DNA of 64,000 nt from Keratinibaculum paraultunense (GTDB lineage Bacteria > Bacillota > Clostridia > Tissierellales > Tepidimicrobiaceae). Position numbers and translations under genes: made by a program. The notes beneath the pieces were generated by a model. That model was given only the letters and a program-made list of their open reading frames with translations, was not told the DNA's origin and made no database searches. The stretch's first letter is position 1. Each line of letters starts with the position of its first letter. The stretch spans positions 1,054,001 through 1,118,000 of the forward strand of contig NZ_CP068564.1 in the NCBI RefSeq assembly GCF_016767175.1, written 5' to 3'. Below are positions 62,175 to 64,000 of this stretch, in pieces.

Positions 62175-62912
62175 CTAATTTTTATCTTTTATTTTTTGTT
62201 TAATTTCTTCAAGTATTTTTATTTCTTCATCAGATAAGGAATGCTTTTCCAAAAGTTCAGGTCTTTTCATATAGGTTGATTCAATTGCTTTATATCGACG
62301 CCATTTTTTTATTTTTTTATGATTTCCAGACAGTAAAACCTCTGGTACAGATATATTGTTAAATATCCTAGGTCTAGTGTATTGAGGATGTTCAAGAAGT
62401 CCATTGTAATGGGACTCATTTACAATGGATTCTTCGTTTCCCAATACACCTGGTAATAACCTTACAACTGAATCTATAAGAACCATAGCAGGAATTTCCC
62501 CACCAGTTAATACATAATCCCCAATGGAAATTTCCATATCTACATAATGTTCAATAATTCTATTGTCTACTCCTTCATAATGACCACATAAAAGAATTAA
62601 GTGTTCCTTTTTAGCTAACATATTAGCCAGCTCTTGATTATAATTTTGTCCTTGAGGAGATAAATATATAACAGTAGAATTATCCTGCTTTACACTGAGT
62701 ATGGCTTCATATATAGGTTCTGGTCTCATTACCATTCCTGGACCTCCCCCATATGGATAATCATCAACACGTTTATGTTTATCTTTTGAAAAATCTCTAA
62801 TATTCACTTTATTAAAGATAAATAAGCCTTTTTCAATGGCTCTCCCTATAATACTCCACTCCTCAAAGCTATCAAATAACTCAGGAAAAAGAGTAAGTAC
62901 ATCAATTCTCAT
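62175..62912 (-). CDS. trmD: tRNA (guanine(37)-N(1))-methyltransferase TrmD
   Basis: TrmD methylates G37 next to the anticodon and prevents frameshifting. It is a knotted SPOUT enzyme. The 245 residues show DVLTLFPELFDSF, DDYPYGGGPGMVMRPEPI, LLCGHYEGVDNRI, and SIGDYVLTGGEIPAMVLIDS. The start overlaps the rimM stop by 4 bases. Confidence 0.98.
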   Translation of the reverse strand: MRIDVLTLFPELFDSFEEWSIIGRAIEKGLFIFNKVNIRDFSKDKHKRVDDYPYGGGPGMVMRPEPIYEAILSVKQDNSTVIYLSPQGQNYNQELANMLAKKEHLILLCGHYEGVDNRIIEHYVDMEISIGDYVLTGGEIPAMVLIDSVVRLLPGVLGNEESIVNESHYNGLLEHPQYTRPRIFNNISVPEVLLSGNHKKIKKWRRYKAIESTYMKRPELLEKHSLSDEEIKILEEIKQKIKDKN

Positions 62913-63412
62913 TCTATCATTCCTTCAATTGGATCTATTATTATGTTTTTATTATCAACATCTATGTGAATAATAAATTCTTTTATTGCTGGAATCAAAT
63001 ATTCCTTATCTAAATTATAATCTTTTACTACATATACATCATTACTTGCAGATTGAATAACATCTGAAATTAAACCAATTTTCTCTCCTTCATGATTATA
63101 TACCACACAACCTATTACATCATATATAAAATATTTATCCTCAGGTAATTTTATTCTATCTTCCTCATCTACATAGATAAAATCATCTTTAAAAGATATT
63201 ATCTCATTAATATTATCAATTCCTTTAAATTTAATTATAACTAACCCTTTGTGATATCTTACATTTTCTATTTCTAATTTTACTTTATTTTTTCCTAAAT
63301 AAACTTTCTTGAGTTTATTAAATCTATATATATCATCTGTCAATGGATAAATTTTTACTTCTCCCTTAACTCCATGGGTATTTATTATTTTTCCTACCTG
63401 AGTAAACTCCAT
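62909..63412 (-). CDS. rimM: Ribosome maturation factor RimM
   Basis: RimM helps assemble the 30S head and binds protein S19. The N-terminal domain shows TQVGKIINTHGVKGEVKIYP; the C-terminal PRC-barrel domain starts near residue 93 (KYFIYDVIGCVVYNHEGEKI) and ends with HIDVDNKNIIIDPIEGMI. The ATG at 63412 follows GGTGGGTG; a GTG at 63427 is less likely. The protein is about 167 residues. Confidence 0.96.
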   Translation of the reverse strand: MEFTQVGKIINTHGVKGEVKIYPLTDDIYRFNKLKKVYLGKNKVKLEIENVRYHKGLVIIKFKGIDNINEIISFKDDFIYVDEEDRIKLPEDKYFIYDVIGCVVYNHEGEKIGLISDVIQSASNDVYVVKDYNLDKEYLIPAIKEFIIHIDVDNKNIIIDPIEGMIE

Positions 63413-63421
63413 ACTTTCACC

Positions 63422-63461
63422 CACCAAAATATAATATAAAGGGAATTAGATCGCTAATCCC
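63422..63461 (-). terminator. Terminator-like hairpin between the KH gene and rimM
   Basis: On the minus strand GGGATTAG, loop CGAT, then CTAATTCCC form a stem with one bulged base, followed by TTTATATTATATTTTGG. It begins 3 bases after the stop of the KH-domain gene. It may reduce expression of rimM-trmD relative to rpsP. Moderate evidence because of the bulge and mixed tail. Confidence 0.5.
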
Positions 63462-63463
63462 CT

Positions 63464-63694
63464 CTATTGAATAATTTCCACTACAACTCTTTTATTTTCT
63501 TTAATAGCAGCTGCTTTTACTACTGTTCTAATAGCCTTTGCAATTCTACCTTGTTTTCCAATCACTTTGCCCATATCATCTTCTGCAACTTTCAATTCAA
63601 TTATTACTGATTGTGTACCTTCAACCTCATTAACTTCTACTTCATCAGGATTATCTACAAGTGCTTTCGCTATCATCTCTACTAATTCACCCAT
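63464..63694 (-). CDS. khpA: KH-domain RNA-binding protein KhpA (YlqC)
   Basis: KhpA is a small KH-domain protein that in Gram-positives pairs with KhpB (Jag) and affects cell division and RNA levels. The 76 residues hold the KH signature VIGKQGRIAKAIRTVVKAAA with GKQG as the GxxG loop. The ATG at 63694 follows AGGAGGTG; the GTG at 63703 is inside this site. It lies between rpsP and rimM, the conserved order. Confidence 0.95.
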   Translation of the reverse strand: MGELVEMIAKALVDNPDEVEVNEVEGTQSVIIELKVAEDDMGKVIGKQGRIAKAIRTVVKAAAIKENKRVVVEIIQ

Positions 63695-63728
63695 TATTAG
63701 CACCTCCTAGAAATTATTCCTCAACTAA

Positions 63729-63986
63729 TTATTCATTAAGTTTATCATATACACCACTTTCTCTAAATAATCTATCAACAGTATCTGTCGGTTTAGCACC
63801 ATTATTTAACCATTTTATAGCTTTTTCATCATCTATTTTAACTGTTATAGGCTCAGTTAAAGGATTATAGTAACCTATCTCTTCAATAAATCTCCCGTTT
63901 CTTGGAGAACGAGAATCAGCAACTATTATTCTATAAAAAGGGTTCTTTTTTGCACCCATTCTTCTTAATCTAATTTTAACTGCCAT
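63729..63986 (-). CDS. rpsP: Small ribosomal subunit protein bS16
   Basis: S16 is an early-binding 30S protein. The 85 residues match the family: [40 protein letters not shown], and [16 protein letters not shown]. An AAGGAGGTGA site lies upstream, in the last 14 bases of the window. The promoter, if any, is outside. The downstream gene khpA follows after about 34 bases. Confidence 0.98.
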   Translation of the reverse strand: MAVKIRLRRMGAKKNPFYRIIVADSRSPRNGRFIEEIGYYNPLTEPITVKIDDEKAIKWLNNGAKPTDTVDRLFRESGVYDKLNE

Positions 63987-64000
63987 GTTTTCACCTCCTT

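Noticed and set aside
1-64000. Open reading frames on the plus strand, such as those at 19327 to 19926, 22874 to 23368, 35198 to 35605 and 11526 to 11843
   Set aside because: All lie opposite well-supported minus-strand genes, have no family resemblance, are rich in Ser, Ile, Phe and Leu as antisense AT-rich frames usually are, and lack consistent ribosome binding sites.
1-64000. tRNA, rRNA, CRISPR, insertion sequences or phage genes
   Set aside because: None were seen: no repeat-spacer pattern, no transposase or integrase motifs, and the gaps are too short and too AT-rich for stable RNA genes.

Overview
The window comes from a low-GC, AT-rich Gram-positive anaerobe, most likely a motile member of the Clostridia or Tissierellia. 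The grounds are the PolC-type replicative polymerase, CodY, HslVU, the FliY/CheC/CheD type of chemotaxis system, FapA, TTG and GTG starts preceded by strong AGGAGG-like sites, and a base composition of roughly 30 percent GC judged by eye. Every gene I can support lies on the minus strand, so transcription runs from position 64000 towards position 1. There are no rRNA or tRNA genes, insertion sequences, CRISPR arrays or phage genes, and no gene-free stretch longer than about 210 bases.  Read in the direction of transcription, the layout is: (1) rpsP, a KH-domain gene, rimM, trmD, then rplS with its own promoter, structured leader and terminator (63986 to 61692); (2) rbgA, rnhB, ylqG, ylqH, yraN, yifB (comM), dprA, topA (61673 to 53380); (3) hslV, a frameshifted hslU, and codY, closed by a strong terminator (53269 to 50508); (4) a flagellar and chemotaxis (fla/che) operon of about 32 kb: flgB flgC fliE fliF fliG fliH fliI fliJ, a MotE-like gene, fliK flgD, a small flagellar-operon gene, flgE flbD motA motB fliL, a frameshifted fliM, fliY cheY fliO fliP fliQ fliR flhB flhA flhF flhG ycgR cheB cheA cheW cheC cheD sigD fapA, a small unknown gene and a swrB-like gene (50331 to 18055); (5) rpsB tsf pyrH frr uppS cdsA rseP ispG polC, starting from a very good sigma-A promoter (18044 to 7101); (6) rimP nusA ylxR infB rbfA nrnA truB ribF, starting from a promoter at the end of polC and passing a leader hairpin (7104 to 1, ribF cut by the window edge).  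This order follows the rpsP to ribF region of Bacillus subtilis closely. The main differences are the presence of yraN, yifB, motAB, ycgR, fapA and nrnA, and the absence of sucCD, trmFO, xerC, dxr, proS, ylxQ and ylxP. The genes form four functional groups: ribosome and translation factors, DNA topology, uptake and replication, envelope and isoprenoid synthesis, and a nearly complete flagellar basal body, export, motor and chemotaxis set controlled by CodY and sigma-D. Filament, hook-junction and chemoreceptor genes must lie elsewhere.  The main unusual points are: single-A deletions in poly-A tracts that break fliM and hslU; a tandem CheA P2 domain with a 179-bp block that is 98 percent identical between copies, suggesting recent gene conversion; a FlgD hook cap carrying a FIVAR-like C-terminal module; a possible attenuator in the rimP-nusA leader; a 21-bp palindrome and a CodY-like box before flgB; and a likely ATT start codon for yraN. 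I did not find a wholly new system. The most novel candidates are the FlgD-FIVAR fusion and the ylqG-ylqH pair, which looks like a FliK/FlhB-tail pair outside the flagellar operon.
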